From: Actinomycetospora succinea
Lineage (GTDB): Bacteria > Actinomycetota > Actinomycetes > Mycobacteriales > Pseudonocardiaceae
DNA length: 64,000 bases
Assembly: GCF_004363095.1 (NCBI RefSeq)
Contig: NZ_SNYO01000006.1
Location: 1 to 64,000, forward strand
Direction of reading: 5' to 3'
Each line of letters begins with the position of its first letter. Position 1 is the first letter of the stretch. The position numbers were made by a program, and so were the translations under genes. The notes below the pieces were generated by a model. That model worked only from the letters and a program-made list of their open reading frames with translations, was not told the DNA's origin and searched no databases. Shown here in pieces: positions 43,911-52,494 of this stretch.

Positions 43911-43931
43911 CGTCCGGCGTAGCCTTCGGAG

Positions 43932-44279
43932 GTGAGCCTGTTCCAGAACGTGGCGGCCGCCGTGAACACCGTCGTCCGGCCGCTGGTCACCTCGCCACGC
44001 TGGGGCTCGCTGGTCTCCGGCTGGATGACCGTCGTGACCTACACCGGCCGTCGCTCGGGCCGTCGCTTCACCCTCCCGGTCGGCTACCGGCGCCACGGCG
44101 ACGAGGTCACCATCGGCGTCGAGTTCCCCGACCGGAAGTCCTGGTGGCGCAACTTCACCGGCACCGGCGCCCCGCTCGCGGTCCGTCTGGACGGCGTCGA
44201 CCGCCCGGGCCACGGGGTGGCCCGCCGGACCGGGGACGGCCGCGTGACGATCGACGTGCACCTCGATCCGGTGGCTTGA
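43932..44279 (+). CDS. Deazaflavin-dependent nitroreductase-family-like protein
   Basis: A 115-aa split-barrel protein with VVTYTGRRSGRRFTLPVGY, WWRNFTGTGAPLAVRLDG and a short C-terminal strand, like the F420-dependent nitroreductase/DUF385 group common in actinobacteria. It may bind F420 or FMN. The GTG at 43932 follows TTCGGAGG. Its stop abuts the stop of the convergent SDR gene with no gap. The substrate is unknown. Confidence 0.75.
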   Translation: MSLFQNVAAAVNTVVRPLVTSPRWGSLVSGWMTVVTYTGRRSGRRFTLPVGYRRHGDEVTIGVEFPDRKSWWRNFTGTGAPLAVRLDGVDRPGHGVARRTGDGRVTIDVHLDPVA

Positions 44280-45233
44280 TCAGCCGCGGCCGAGCAGGCT
44301 CTCCGAGAACGTCCACAACCGGGCCGCGTTGTCCGGGTCGAGGGCGAACGGGGCGACGCCGTGGCGGCCGTCGGACTCCGACCGGTTGGTGATCACCGTG
44401 GCCTCGTGGCAGTCCTCGAAGTACCGGCCGGAGATGCCCTCGACCAGCGGCGAGGCCGCCAGCAGCACCGACGTCGACGCGCCCTGCTCGGTGGTCTTGA
44501 GGACGTCGGACGCCCCCGCGGAGCGTCGGGCGGCGAGCAGCGCCTCCATGTCGACGTGGCGCTGCAGGCCCGTGGAGATCCCGCCGGGCATGAGGGCGTT
44601 GACGGCGATGCCGTCGTCGGCCCAGCGCCGGGTGCCCTCGACCGCGAAGAGCACGTTGGCCGTCTTCGACTGGCCGTAGGCGAGGAACGGGTCGTAGGGG
44701 ACGAACGCGAACGACGGGTCGTCGAAGAGCACGGGGCAGCGCAGGTGCGCCGAGGACGACACCGACACGACGCGGGCGCCGTCGGCCGCGGCGAGGGCGC
44801 GGCGCAGGCCGGTGGCCAGCGCGAAGTGGCCGAGGTGATTGGTCGCGAACTGGGCCTCCAGACCGTCGACCAGGGTCAGCTCGGGCAGCGCCATGACGCC
44901 GGCGTTGTTGACGAGCAGGTCCAGCGGGCCCTCCCACGCGTCGACGAACGCGGCGATCGAGGACCGGTCGCCCAGCTCGAGCGGGCGGACGTCGACGCGG
45001 GCGTCGGGCGCGCCGACGCGGATGTCGGCGGCAACGTCCTCGCCCGTGGCGGTGTTGCGCACGGCCAGCGTGACCTGCGCGCCGTGCGACGCGAGCGTGC
45101 GGGCCGTCTCGACCCCGATGCCCGAGGAGGCGCCGGTGACGACGGCGCGGCGGCCGGTCAGGTCGACGCCCTCGGCGACCTCGTCGGCGGTGGAGAACTC
45201 GCCGAAGGGGGTGGTGATCAGCGTGGCGGTCAT
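44280..45233 (-). CDS. Short-chain dehydrogenase/reductase
   Basis: A 317-aa SDR of the retinol-dehydrogenase-like type. It has TGASSGIG (cofactor), NNAGVMALPE, a catalytic Ser in VVSVSSSAHL and YGQSKTAN (Tyr, Lys). It probably oxidises or reduces an alcohol/ketone. It is divergent from a TetR gene, and two matching palindromes (CGTAGG-N3-CCTACG) lie in the gap, one close to each gene. That makes it the likely direct target of that repressor. Confidence 0.92.
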   Translation of the reverse strand: MTATLITTPFGEFSTADEVAEGVDLTGRRAVVTGASSGIGVETARTLASHGAQVTLAVRNTATGEDVAADIRVGAPDARVDVRPLELGDRSSIAAFVDAWEGPLDLLVNNAGVMALPELTLVDGLEAQFATNHLGHFALATGLRRALAAADGARVVSVSSSAHLRCPVLFDDPSFAFVPYDPFLAYGQSKTANVLFAVEGTRRWADDGIAVNALMPGGISTGLQRHVDMEALLAARRSAGASDVLKTTEQGASTSVLLAASPLVEGISGRYFEDCHEATVITNRSESDGRHGVAPFALDPDNAARLWTFSESLLGRG

Positions 45234-45257
45234 GCGGTCTCCCGTGAGACGAAGAAA

Positions 45258-45272
45258 CGTAGGGTTCCTACG
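45258..45272. promoter_or_regulatory. TetR operator copy 1, CGTAGG-GTT-CCTACG
   Basis: A perfect 6-bp inverted repeat with a 3-base spacer, 25 bases upstream of the SDR start. The same motif recurs at 45296, giving one site per divergent gene. Confidence 0.75.
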
Positions 45273-45295
45273 CTTACGTCTCCACCGTACACCTC

Positions 45296-45316
45296 AAGCG
45301 TAGGACGCCTACGCTT
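45296..45316. promoter_or_regulatory. TetR operator copy 2, AAGCGTAGG-ACG-CCTACGCTT
   Basis: A perfect 9-bp inverted repeat with a 3-base spacer that ends 6 bases before the TetR GTG start. It contains the CGTAGG-N3-CCTACG core of copy 1. Its closeness to the start leaves no room for a ribosome site, which suggests a leaderless or very short-leader transcript blocked by autoregulation. Confidence 0.75.
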
Positions 45317-45321
45317 GTTCC

Positions 45322-45879
45322 GTGCCCCAGCGAGCCGACGCACGCGCGAACAGGTCCGCCCTGCTCGCCAGCGCGGCGCGCCTGTTCACCGAGCAGGGCC
45401 CTGACGTCGCGCTCGAGGCCGTCGCCCGCGACGCCGGGGTCAGCATCGCGACGCTGTACCGGCACTTCCCGGGCCGCGAGGACCTCGTCGCCGCGGCCTA
45501 CGCCGCCGAGCTGACCGCCCTCGGGGAGATCGATCTCGAGGACGGCACCGCCGCCGACGCCCTGGCACGCTGGCTCGCGCGGTTCGTCGAGTACGCCCGC
45601 ACCAAGCGCGCGCTCGGCGACCTGCTCCACTCGCTGCCCGAGGGCTCGCACCCGCCGGCACGCGAGGCCATCGTCGGCGCCCTCGAGCAGCTCCTCGCCG
45701 CCGGCGCCCGCGACGGCAGCCTGCGCGCCGACCGCGACGCCGAGGACGTCCTCGCCCTGCTCGCCGGCCTGTGGACACTGCCGGACGGCCCGGAGTGGCC
45801 CGCACGCGCCGAGCGCCTCGCGGGCTTCGTGCTCGACGGCCTCGCTCCGCAGCCCGGCGGTGTGCGCTCCGCCCGGTGA
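45322..45879 (+). CDS. TetR family regulator of the divergent SDR
   Basis: A 185-aa repressor with an N-terminal helix-turn-helix (LEAVARDAGVSIATLYRHFPGRED) and a C-terminal domain of the TetR type that ends LAGFVLDGLAPQPGG. GTG 45322 lies directly after a palindromic site shared in core with one at 45258. Together they make a compact divergent regulator-target pair with the SDR gene. Confidence 0.93.
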   Translation: MPQRADARANRSALLASAARLFTEQGPDVALEAVARDAGVSIATLYRHFPGREDLVAAAYAAELTALGEIDLEDGTAADALARWLARFVEYARTKRALGDLLHSLPEGSHPPAREAIVGALEQLLAAGARDGSLRADRDAEDVLALLAGLWTLPDGPEWPARAERLAGFVLDGLAPQPGGVRSAR

Positions 45880-45993
45880 CGCTCGGTCGGGGTCGTGCGG
45901 GGCGCCCACACCTTTGACGCTTCCTTGGTGAGTCCTTGACCTGAACCGGTCACGGACCGTTCCATGTCGGTCACCCGACGACAGGATCCCGCC

Positions 45994-47307
45994 ATGGCCA
46001 GCGCCTCCCTGCGCGTCCCCCGCCGCGTCGCCGCCGCGAGCCTGGTGGGGACGACGATCGAGTGGTTCGACTTCTTCATCTACGGGACCGCCGCGGCGCT
46101 GGTCTTCAACAAGGTGTTCTTCCCGTCGGTCGACCCGGCGGTCGGCACGATCGCCGCGCTCGGCACGTTCGCGACGGGCTTCATCGCCCGGCCGATCGGC
46201 GGGGCGGTGTTCGCGCACTTCGGCGACCGGGTCGGCCGCAAGCCGATGCTGGTGTACTCGCTGCTGCTGATGGGGGCCGCGACCGTCGGGATCGGCCTGC
46301 TGCCCGGGTACGCGGCGATCGGCGTCCTCGCCCCGCTCCTGCTGATCGTCCTGCGGTTCGCGCAGGGCTTCGGCGTCGGGGGCGAGTGGGGCGGCGCCGC
46401 GCTGATGGCCGTCGAGAACGCCCCGGACGGCCGGCGCGGCTTCTACGGCAGCTGGCCCCAGGTCGGCGTCCCGCTCGGCCTGGTCCTGGGCACCGGCTCG
46501 TTCCTGGTGCTCGACCTGACCGTGTCCGAGGCGGCCTTCATGTCCTGGGGCTGGCGCATCCCATTCCTCGCGAGCGCGGTCCTCATCGCCGTCGGGATGT
46601 GGATCCGGCTCACCGTCGCCGAGAGCCCGGTGTTCCAGCGCGACCAGGAGAAGCGCGAGGCGAGCCGGATGCCCGTGCTGCAGGTGCTCCGCGAGCACCC
46701 GAAGCTGATCTTCCTGGCGGCCGGCTCGTTCGTCGCCACCAACGCGACCTTCTACATCAGCTCGGTCTGGCTCGTGTCCTACGCGACGACCCAGCTCGAC
46801 TACGAGCGCAGCACGATCCTCGGGGCGAACACGCTGCTCTCGGCGTCGGACATCCCGATGATCCTGCTGCTCGGCCTGCTCTCCGACAAGGTCGGCCGGC
46901 GCCCGCTGTTCCTCGCCGGGATGGCCCTGCTGGCGCTGTTCTCGATCCCGTACTTCCTGCTCGTGCAGACCGGCGTGATCGGGTTGTTCATCCTCGGCGG
47001 GCTCGTCGTGCAGGTGTGCCGCAGCTCGGTGTACGGGCCGCAGTCGGCGTACTTCGCGGAGCTCTTCCCGACCCACCTGCGCTACAGCGGCGCCTCGCTC
47101 TCCTACCAGATCGCCTCGATCGTCGGCGGCGTCGCGCCCGCGATCTGCGGGCTGCTGGTGCTCTGGACGGGCAGCCTCATGGCGGTCGCCGGCTTCACCG
47201 TCCTGCTCGCGCTGATCTCGCTGGCCAGCAGCTGGGGCATGACCGAGACCCTGACCCGGGGCCTCGACGGGCCCACCGAGACCTCGAGGGTCACCGCGCA
47301 GGCCTGA
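45994..47307 (+). CDS. MHS family MFS transporter (metabolite:H+ symporter)
   Basis: A transporter of about 437 aa with 12 predicted helices. It has the MHS start region VGTTIEWFDFFIYGTAAALVF, HFGDRVGRKPMLVYSLL (motif A), FAQGFGVGGEWGGAALMAVE and ELFPTHLRYSGASL. The family imports organic acids such as aromatic acids, shikimate, citrate or alpha-ketoglutarate together with protons. I prefer ATG 45994, which has AGGATCCCGCC upstream; ATG 45964 would add ten residues. An uptake role for an acid feeding the nearby CoA pathways is plausible. Its end overlaps the LysR gene end by 17 bases. Confidence 0.92.
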   Translation: MASASLRVPRRVAAASLVGTTIEWFDFFIYGTAAALVFNKVFFPSVDPAVGTIAALGTFATGFIARPIGGAVFAHFGDRVGRKPMLVYSLLLMGAATVGIGLLPGYAAIGVLAPLLLIVLRFAQGFGVGGEWGGAALMAVENAPDGRRGFYGSWPQVGVPLGLVLGTGSFLVLDLTVSEAAFMSWGWRIPFLASAVLIAVGMWIRLTVAESPVFQRDQEKREASRMPVLQVLREHPKLIFLAAGSFVATNATFYISSVWLVSYATTQLDYERSTILGANTLLSASDIPMILLLGLLSDKVGRRPLFLAGMALLALFSIPYFLLVQTGVIGLFILGGLVVQVCRSSVYGPQSAYFAELFPTHLRYSGASLSYQIASIVGGVAPAICGLLVLWTGSLMAVAGFTVLLALISLASSWGMTETLTRGLDGPTETSRVTAQA

Positions 47308-48190
47308 CCTCGGCGAACCGCTCGACGACGAAGGCGGCGAAGCGCTCGGCGACGGGCGGCAGCTCGCGGTCGCGCACCCACGCCAGCCCGATGCGCCGGT
47401 GCGCGGCCTCGTCGGTGAGCGGGAGGTAGCGCACGCCGGGCTCGGCGCGGTGGGGCCGGGGCGCCGGCACGATCGCCACCCCCAGCCCGGCGGCCACGAA
47501 GCCCTCCATGGTGCCGATCTCGCTGCTCTCGAACGCCACGCGCGGCGTGATCCCCGCCCGGGCGCACAGCTCGTCGGTGAGCCGGCGCAGCCCGATCGGC
47601 TCGCGCAGGGTCACGAACGGCTCGTCGCCGGCGTCGGCGAGCGCGAGGCGATCGCCCGCCGCGAGGGGGTGCCCGGACGGCAGGGCGAGGCAGAGCTGCT
47701 CGAGGGAGAGGTCGGTCCAGGCGAGGTCGTCCTCGCCGGCCCAGTACGACGTGAGCCCGAGGTCGGCGCGCCCCGCCCGGAGGTGCGCGACGATCTCGTG
47801 GCCGAGCAGCTGGCTCAGCTCGAAGGTCACCTCGGGGGCGTGCGCCCGGTGGGCGCGCAGGACCTCCGGGGTCAGGCCGGCCGCCGTGGAGTGCAGGAAC
47901 GCCAGCCGGACCGTCCCGCGGGCGGGGTCGCGCAGCGCGCCGATCCGCTCCTGCGCGGCCGCCAGCTCGGCGAGGCCGCGCCGGGCGTGCTCGAGCAGGA
48001 TCGCGCCGAAGGGGTTGAGCCGCAGGCGCCGGTGCGTCCGGTCGAACAGCGGCGCCCCGACGCGGCGCTCGAGGCGCTGCAGCGCCCGCGACAGGGTCGG
48101 CTGGGTGACCGAGAGCCGCTCGGCGGCCCGGCTCATGTGCTCGGTCTCGGCGAGGACGACGAACCACTCCAGCTCGTCGAGCGTCGTCAC
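47291..48190 (-). CDS. LysR family regulator
   Basis: A 299-aa regulator with the N-terminal winged helix (LDELEWFVVLAETEHMSRAA, LSVTQPTLSRALQRLERRVG) and a two-lobed effector domain (about residues 90-290). It resembles the group that includes CynR/CatR-like proteins. The GTG start overlaps the stop of the upstream acyl-CoA dehydrogenase (GTGA), an unusual same-strand arrangement for LysR proteins, which are more often divergent from their targets. It may control that dehydrogenase operon or the convergent MHS transporter. Confidence 0.92.
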   Translation of the reverse strand: MTTLDELEWFVVLAETEHMSRAAERLSVTQPTLSRALQRLERRVGAPLFDRTHRRLRLNPFGAILLEHARRGLAELAAAQERIGALRDPARGTVRLAFLHSTAAGLTPEVLRAHRAHAPEVTFELSQLLGHEIVAHLRAGRADLGLTSYWAGEDDLAWTDLSLEQLCLALPSGHPLAAGDRLALADAGDEPFVTLREPIGLRRLTDELCARAGITPRVAFESSEIGTMEGFVAAGLGVAIVPAPRPHRAEPGVRYLPLTDEAAHRRIGLAWVRDRELPPVAERFAAFVVERFAEVRPAR

Positions 48191-49347
48191 CCGCGGTCGA
48201 GCCCGCCGCGCTTGACCAGCTGGGAGGCGATGACGTTGCGCTGGATCTCGTTGGTGCCCTCGCCGACGATCATGAGCGGGGCGTCGCGGAAGTAGCGCTC
48301 GACGTCGTACTCGGTGGAGTAGCCGTAGCCGCCGTGGACGCGCACGGCGTTGAGCGCGACCTCCATGGCGGTCTCGGAGGCGAACAGCTTCGCCATGCCG
48401 GCCTCCATGTCGGCACGCTGCCCGGCGTCGTACTTCTCGGCGGCGTGCAGGATCAGCTGGCGGGTGGCGGTGACCTTGGTGCCCATGTCGGCGAGGTAGT
48501 TGCCGATCGACTGGTGCTGCCAGATCGGCTTGCCGAACGCCTCGCGCTCCTGGGCGTAGCGCAGCGCGTCCTCGAACGCGGCCGTGGCGACGCCGAGCGC
48601 GCGGGCGGCGACCTGGATCCGGCCGGTCTCGAGGCCCTTCATCATCTGCGCGAAGCCCCGGCCCTCCTCGCCTCCCAGCAGCGCGTCGGCGGGCACCCGC
48701 ATGTCGGTGAACGTCAGCTCGCAGGCCTCGACGCCCTTGTAGCCGAGCTTCGAGAGGTCCTTCGAGACCTCGAGCCCCGGCCCGTGCTCGACGAGCAGGA
48801 TCGACACGCCCTTGTGCTTGGGCTCGGCGGCCGGGTCGGTCTTGCACATCAGCGCGATCAGCCCGGAGCGGCGCGCGTTGGAGATCCAGGTCTTGGAGCC
48901 GTTGACGACGTATCCGTCCCCGTCGCCGCGGGCCACCGTCGTCATCGCCTGCAGGTCGGAGCCGCCGCCGGGCTCGGTGAGCGCCATTGTGGCCCGCAGC
49001 TCCCCGGTCGCCATGCGCGGCAGGTAGCGGTCCTGCTGCTCGCGGGTGCCGAACTCGACCAGCAGCTTCGCGACCACCGTGTGCCCGCCCATCGCCCCGG
49101 CGAGGCTCATCCAGCCGCGGGCGAGCTCGGCGGTGACCAGCGCGTAGCAGGGCATCGACACCGGCGCCTCGCCCCACGGTTCGGGGATCGCCAGCCCGTA
49201 GATCCCCATCTCCTTCATCTGCTCGATGAACTTCTCGGGGTAGGCGTTGGCGTGCTCGAGCTCGTTGACCTGGGGCTTGACCTCCTTGTCGACGAACTCG
49301 CGGACCGTGTCGACGACGGCCTGCTCCTCGGTGTCCAGCGTGGCCAC
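48187..49347 (-). CDS. Acyl-CoA dehydrogenase
   Basis: A 386-aa FAD enzyme with MALTEPGGGSDLQAM, VVNGSKTWISNARRSG, GYKGVEACELTFTDMRVP and the canonical catalytic glutamate in IVGEGTNEIQRNVIASQL. It likely dehydrogenates a short- or branched-chain acyl-CoA, or an acid such as glutaryl/methylsuccinyl-CoA; the sequence does not decide. AAGGAGG precedes the GTG at 49347. It lies between a MaoC-type hydratase gene upstream and LysR downstream, all on one strand, as a small catabolic operon. Confidence 0.93.
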   Translation of the reverse strand: MATLDTEEQAVVDTVREFVDKEVKPQVNELEHANAYPEKFIEQMKEMGIYGLAIPEPWGEAPVSMPCYALVTAELARGWMSLAGAMGGHTVVAKLLVEFGTREQQDRYLPRMATGELRATMALTEPGGGSDLQAMTTVARGDGDGYVVNGSKTWISNARRSGLIALMCKTDPAAEPKHKGVSILLVEHGPGLEVSKDLSKLGYKGVEACELTFTDMRVPADALLGGEEGRGFAQMMKGLETGRIQVAARALGVATAAFEDALRYAQEREAFGKPIWQHQSIGNYLADMGTKVTATRQLILHAAEKYDAGQRADMEAGMAKLFASETAMEVALNAVRVHGGYGYSTEYDVERYFRDAPLMIVGEGTNEIQRNVIASQLVKRGGLDRG

Positions 49348-49375
49348 GACGGGCCTCCTTCATCGGGTCGGTGGG

Positions 49376-50248
49376 TCAGCGGAACCGGGTGGTGGCGGTC
49401 AGGGACGGCGCCGCGCCCTGCGCGGCCACCGCGATCGTGACCGTGTCCCGGTCGCGTCGCCCGGCGGCGACGAGCGGCGAGGGCACGAAGGCCGGCCGGG
49501 CGAGCCGGTACTCGACCTCGGCGAGGGCCTCGCCCGGCGCGTACCGCCGGGGCAGTTCGAGCGCGAGCAGGGCCATCAGGGGGCCGTGGACCACGAGGTC
49601 CGGGTAGCCCTCGACCTCGGTCACGTACGGGCGGTCGTAGTGGATGCGGTGCCCGTTGTAGGTCAGCGCGGAGAAGCGCGAGAGCAGCACCGGGTCGGTG
49701 GGCAGGTCGAGCCGCCACTCCCCCGCCGGCTCTGGCTCGCCGCCGTCGGGGCGGGGCGTCACCCGCCGCTCGGCGCCCTCGGGCTCCGAGCGGTAGACGA
49801 CGTCCTGCTCCTCGACCGCGACGACGGCCGGGTCGTCGTCGACGGTGAGCTCGTGGCGGACGGTCACGAACAGCATCGCGCCGCTGCGCCCGGACTTCGG
49901 GGTCACGTCGGCGACCCGCGAGCGGCTGTGCAGCGTCGCGCCGACCGGGACGTCGCGAGTCATCCGGAGGCGGCCGCCGGCGATCATGCGCCGGCGCCCG
50001 GGCACCGGCGGCAGGAACGGCCCGTCGGCGGGGTGCCCGTCTTCGCCCACCGCCGCGGTGCGGGGGTGGTCGAGCAGCGTGAACCAGTGCCACAGCGGGG
50101 GCAGGGCGTCATCGGTGGGACCCGGGGCGTCGATCAGGTCGGCGAACGCCGCCACCGTCCACGGGTCGACCCGGCGGCTCGTCGCCACGACCGGGGGCTC
50201 CCAGTCGCGGGCGACCGCGGCGAGCACCGCCGCGGGGTCGTCGGGCAT
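49376..50248 (-). CDS. FAS1-like/HTD2-type MaoC hydratase (mesaconyl-C4-CoA hydratase-like)
   Basis: A 290-aa double-hot-dog protein. The N-terminal FAS1-like dehydratase half has PPLWHWFTLLDHPRT, PPVPGRRRMIAGGRLRM and SGRSGAMLFVTVRHEL. The C-terminal half has LTYNGHRIHYDRPYVTEVEG. This layout is typical of actinobacterial enzymes named mesaconyl-C4-CoA or 3-methylfumaryl-CoA hydratases. Together with the dehydrogenase 28 bases downstream it could form a dehydrogenation-hydration pair for a branched dicarboxyl-CoA. The start ATG is at 50248. Confidence 0.87.
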   Translation of the reverse strand: MPDDPAAVLAAVARDWEPPVVATSRRVDPWTVAAFADLIDAPGPTDDALPPLWHWFTLLDHPRTAAVGEDGHPADGPFLPPVPGRRRMIAGGRLRMTRDVPVGATLHSRSRVADVTPKSGRSGAMLFVTVRHELTVDDDPAVVAVEEQDVVYRSEPEGAERRVTPRPDGGEPEPAGEWRLDLPTDPVLLSRFSALTYNGHRIHYDRPYVTEVEGYPDLVVHGPLMALLALELPRRYAPGEALAEVEYRLARPAFVPSPLVAAGRRDRDTVTIAVAAQGAAPSLTATTRFR

Positions 50249-50329
50249 GCCGCCTCCTCGTTCGTCGTCCGGCCCGACGAGTGTCGACCCTCGACGGTCG
50301 ATGTGTGAAATAGCGATGCTGCGCCTGGT

Positions 50330-50348
50330 TGATGCGCGCAGTGCATCA
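50330..50348. terminator. Short inverted repeat at the Lrp gene end
   Basis: TGATGC-GCGCAGT-GCATCA overlaps the last codon of the Lrp gene. A second repeat, TCGACC-CTCGAC-GGTCGA, lies at 50284-50301 closer to the hydratase gene. Either could mark the end of one unit or control the next. Both stems are only 6 bp. Confidence 0.3.
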
Positions 50349-50792
50349 CAGCTCTCGCTTGATCGTCTTCATCGTCAGGTGCGAGTCGATCTTCGCGAGC
50401 CCGGTGGCCCGCCCGAGCCGGTCGGTCATGAACGCCTCGTAGGCCTCGAGGTCCCGGCAGGCGACGCGCATGAAGTAGTCGGGCAGGCCGAACATGCGGC
50501 GCAGCTCGATCACCTCGTCGAACGCCGCGACCTGCTCCTCGAAGGCCAGGAAGACGTCGCGGTGCTTGCTGACGAGGTCGACGTTGACGAGGACCTCGAA
50601 CGCGCGGCCGTCGAGCGCCGGGTCGATCGCGGCGCGGTAGCCGGTGATCACGCCCTCGTCCTCGAGCCGGCGCACCCGGCGCAGGCACGGCGCGGGCGTG
50701 AGCCCGACGCGGTCGGCGAGGTCGACGTTCGCGATGCGGGCGTCGACACGCAGCACGGCGAGGATTGCGCGGTCGATCTCATCCACGCACAC
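50346..50792 (-). CDS. Lrp/AsnC family regulator
   Basis: A 148-aa regulator with the AsnC-type helix-turn-helix (DEIDRAILAVLRVDARIANV, DLADRVGLTPAPCLRRVRRL) and a C-terminal RAM ligand domain (VNVDLVSKHRDVFLAFEEQV). It is divergent from azlC across 73 bases, the classic arrangement for branched-chain amino-acid exporters. It probably senses leucine or a related amino acid and activates azlCD. GTG starts at 50792 and 50786 are both possible. Confidence 0.93.
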   Translation of the reverse strand: MCVDEIDRAILAVLRVDARIANVDLADRVGLTPAPCLRRVRRLEDEGVITGYRAAIDPALDGRAFEVLVNVDLVSKHRDVFLAFEEQVAAFDEVIELRRMFGLPDYFMRVACRDLEAYEAFMTDRLGRATGLAKIDSHLTMKTIKREL

Positions 50793-50865
50793 ATGATGCG
50801 CCGCGGACCGCTCGGCGTGCCGGATTCGCCATCGGGTGGCGCGCTCACCGACCTACGGTTGCGGG

Positions 50866-51567
50866 GTGGCGACGACGACCTCCGACCTCCGGGACGCCGC
50901 ACGCGACGTCGGCCCCGTCGCGGCCGGCATGTTCCTGCTCGGCACCAGCTTCGGGCTGCTGGTCGTCGGGTCGGGGCTGGCGTGGTGGTGGGCGCCGGTC
51001 TTCAGCGGCATCGTCTTCGCGGGCTCGGCGGAGTTCCTGCTCGTGGCGCTCGCGGTCGCCGGCACCCCGCTCGCGGCCGTCGCCGTGACCACCCTCCTCG
51101 TCAACGGCCGGCACGCGTTCTACGGCCTGTCCTTCCCGCTGCACCGGGTCCAGGGCCGGCTCGCCCGCGGGTACGCCGTGTTCGCGCTCATCGACGAGGC
51201 CTACGCGCTGGCGACCTCGCGGCCGTCGGAGGGGCTGACCGGGCGCCGGATCGTCGCGGGCCAGGCGTTCATGCAGGTGGCGTGGGTCGGCGGCGGGCTC
51301 GTCGGCGCCCTGGCCGGCGCCCGGTTCGCGCTGCACGTCCCGGCCCTGGACTTCGTGTTCACCGCGCTGTTCGTCGTGCTCGCCACCGAGGCTGTCCGCG
51401 CCGGGCGCGAGGCCACCGGGCCGCTGCTGGCCGTCGCGTGCGCCCTCGTCGCCCGCCTCGTCGCGCCCGGCGAGATGCTGCTGGTGGCCATGGGGCTCTT
51501 CGTCGGCGTGCTGCTCGTCCGCCACGCCCTCACCGGACGGGAGGAGCCCGACCATGCCCAGCACTAG
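50866..51567 (+). CDS. azlC: AzlC family branched-chain amino acid export permease
   Basis: A 233-aa inner-membrane protein with about seven to eight hydrophobic segments. AzlC features are GTSFGLLVVGSGLAWWWAPV, FAGSAEFLLVALAVAG, LLVNGRHAFYGLSF and ALIDEAYALATSRP. With AzlD it forms an exporter for branched-chain amino acids or analogues. GTG 50866 is preferred; another GTG at 50836 would add a non-hydrophobic leader. It overlaps azlD by 14 bases and faces a divergent Lrp gene. Confidence 0.93.
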   Translation: MATTTSDLRDAARDVGPVAAGMFLLGTSFGLLVVGSGLAWWWAPVFSGIVFAGSAEFLLVALAVAGTPLAAVAVTTLLVNGRHAFYGLSFPLHRVQGRLARGYAVFALIDEAYALATSRPSEGLTGRRIVAGQAFMQVAWVGGGLVGALAGARFALHVPALDFVFTALFVVLATEAVRAGREATGPLLAVACALVARLVAPGEMLLVAMGLFVGVLLVRHALTGREEPDHAQH

Positions 51568-51880
51568 CTACCTCGCCGCCGTCGTCGCCGTCGGCGCGGC
51601 CGTCACGTTCGCCCTGCGCGCCGCGCCGTTCGCGGTGATGCGCACCCTGCGGTCGTCGCCGCTCGTGGCCTACCTCGGCCGCCACCTCCCAGCCGGCGTG
51701 ATGCTCGTGCTCGTCGTCTACCTGCTGCGCGACCTGCCCGTCGACCGCCCGCTGCTCACGCTGCGCGAGCTCGTACCCGTGGCGGTGACCGCGGGCGTGC
51801 ACCTCTGGCGGCGCAACGCGCTGCTCAGCATGGCCGCCGGGACGGCCGTGTACGCGCTCGCGCTCGCCGTCGTCCCCTGA
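51554..51880 (+). CDS. azlD: AzlD family branched-chain amino acid transporter subunit
   Basis: A 108-aa protein with about four membrane segments, AVVAVGAAVTFALRAAPFAV, the AzlD segment LGRHLPAGVMLVLVVYLLRD, and a C-terminal helix. It is the small partner of AzlC, and the 14-base overlap supports coupled translation. Its stop is one base from the convergent SnoaL-like gene end. Confidence 0.92.
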   Translation: MPSTSYLAAVVAVGAAVTFALRAAPFAVMRTLRSSPLVAYLGRHLPAGVMLVLVVYLLRDLPVDRPLLTLRELVPVAVTAGVHLWRRNALLSMAAGTAVYALALAVVP

Positions 51881-51881
51881 C

Positions 51882-52382
51882 CTACGCGGGCACCGGCCCG
51901 GGCAGCACCGGCGCGTCGAAGGCGTCGCGGGCGAACGACGGGTCGCCCCAGCCGCTCTCGTCGCTCTTCGCGGTCCACGACGCGTACTCGTACATCGAGG
52001 CGATCAGGCCGTCGCGCACCTCGAAGACGAACACGAAGTGGTTGGCGACGTCCTCGCCGCCGAGGTTGCCCTCCACCCGGGCCTCGACCACCACGAGCGG
52101 GCCGTTCGCGGCGACCCGGTGACCTTCGAGGCGCGCGCCCCGCACCTGCTCCTCGTGGTGGCTGCCGAACATCGCCTCGGCCGTGGCCTTCCCGCGCAGC
52201 ACGCCCTCCGGCGCGCCCGGCTCGGTCGACGGCACGGGGATCATGATGCGGACGTCGTCGGCGAGGAGCGCCACGAAGTCGCCCCACTCGCCGGTCGCGG
52301 CGCCGCGCTGCAGTCCGGCGAACGCGGCCTGCGCGACCTCCAGCGCCCGCGCGTCCGGCGGCAGGACCTCGAGTCGCGTCAC
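51882..52382 (-). CDS. SnoaL/NTF2-like protein
   Basis: A 166-aa cone-fold protein: RGAATGEWGDFVALLADDVR, a middle strand GVLRGKATAEAMFG and ANHFVFVFEVRDGLIASMYEY. Such proteins act as ketosteroid-isomerase-like enzymes or small-molecule binders. The GTG at 52382 gives the normal N-terminus. It is a single gene between convergent azlD and the Nudix gene on the same strand. Confidence 0.83.
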   Translation of the reverse strand: MTRLEVLPPDARALEVAQAAFAGLQRGAATGEWGDFVALLADDVRIMIPVPSTEPGAPEGVLRGKATAEAMFGSHHEEQVRGARLEGHRVAANGPLVVVEARVEGNLGGEDVANHFVFVFEVRDGLIASMYEYASWTAKSDESGWGDPSFARDAFDAPVLPGPVPA

Positions 52383-52494
52383 GGCGCCCTCCTCGGGCCG
52401 GGGGACGTCCGGCGGTGACGTCCCGGAGACCGGCACCGTGGCACGGCTCCCGCACCGGTCCGCCGCGTCGGTCCCGCTCAGTGGGATGGCGTCG

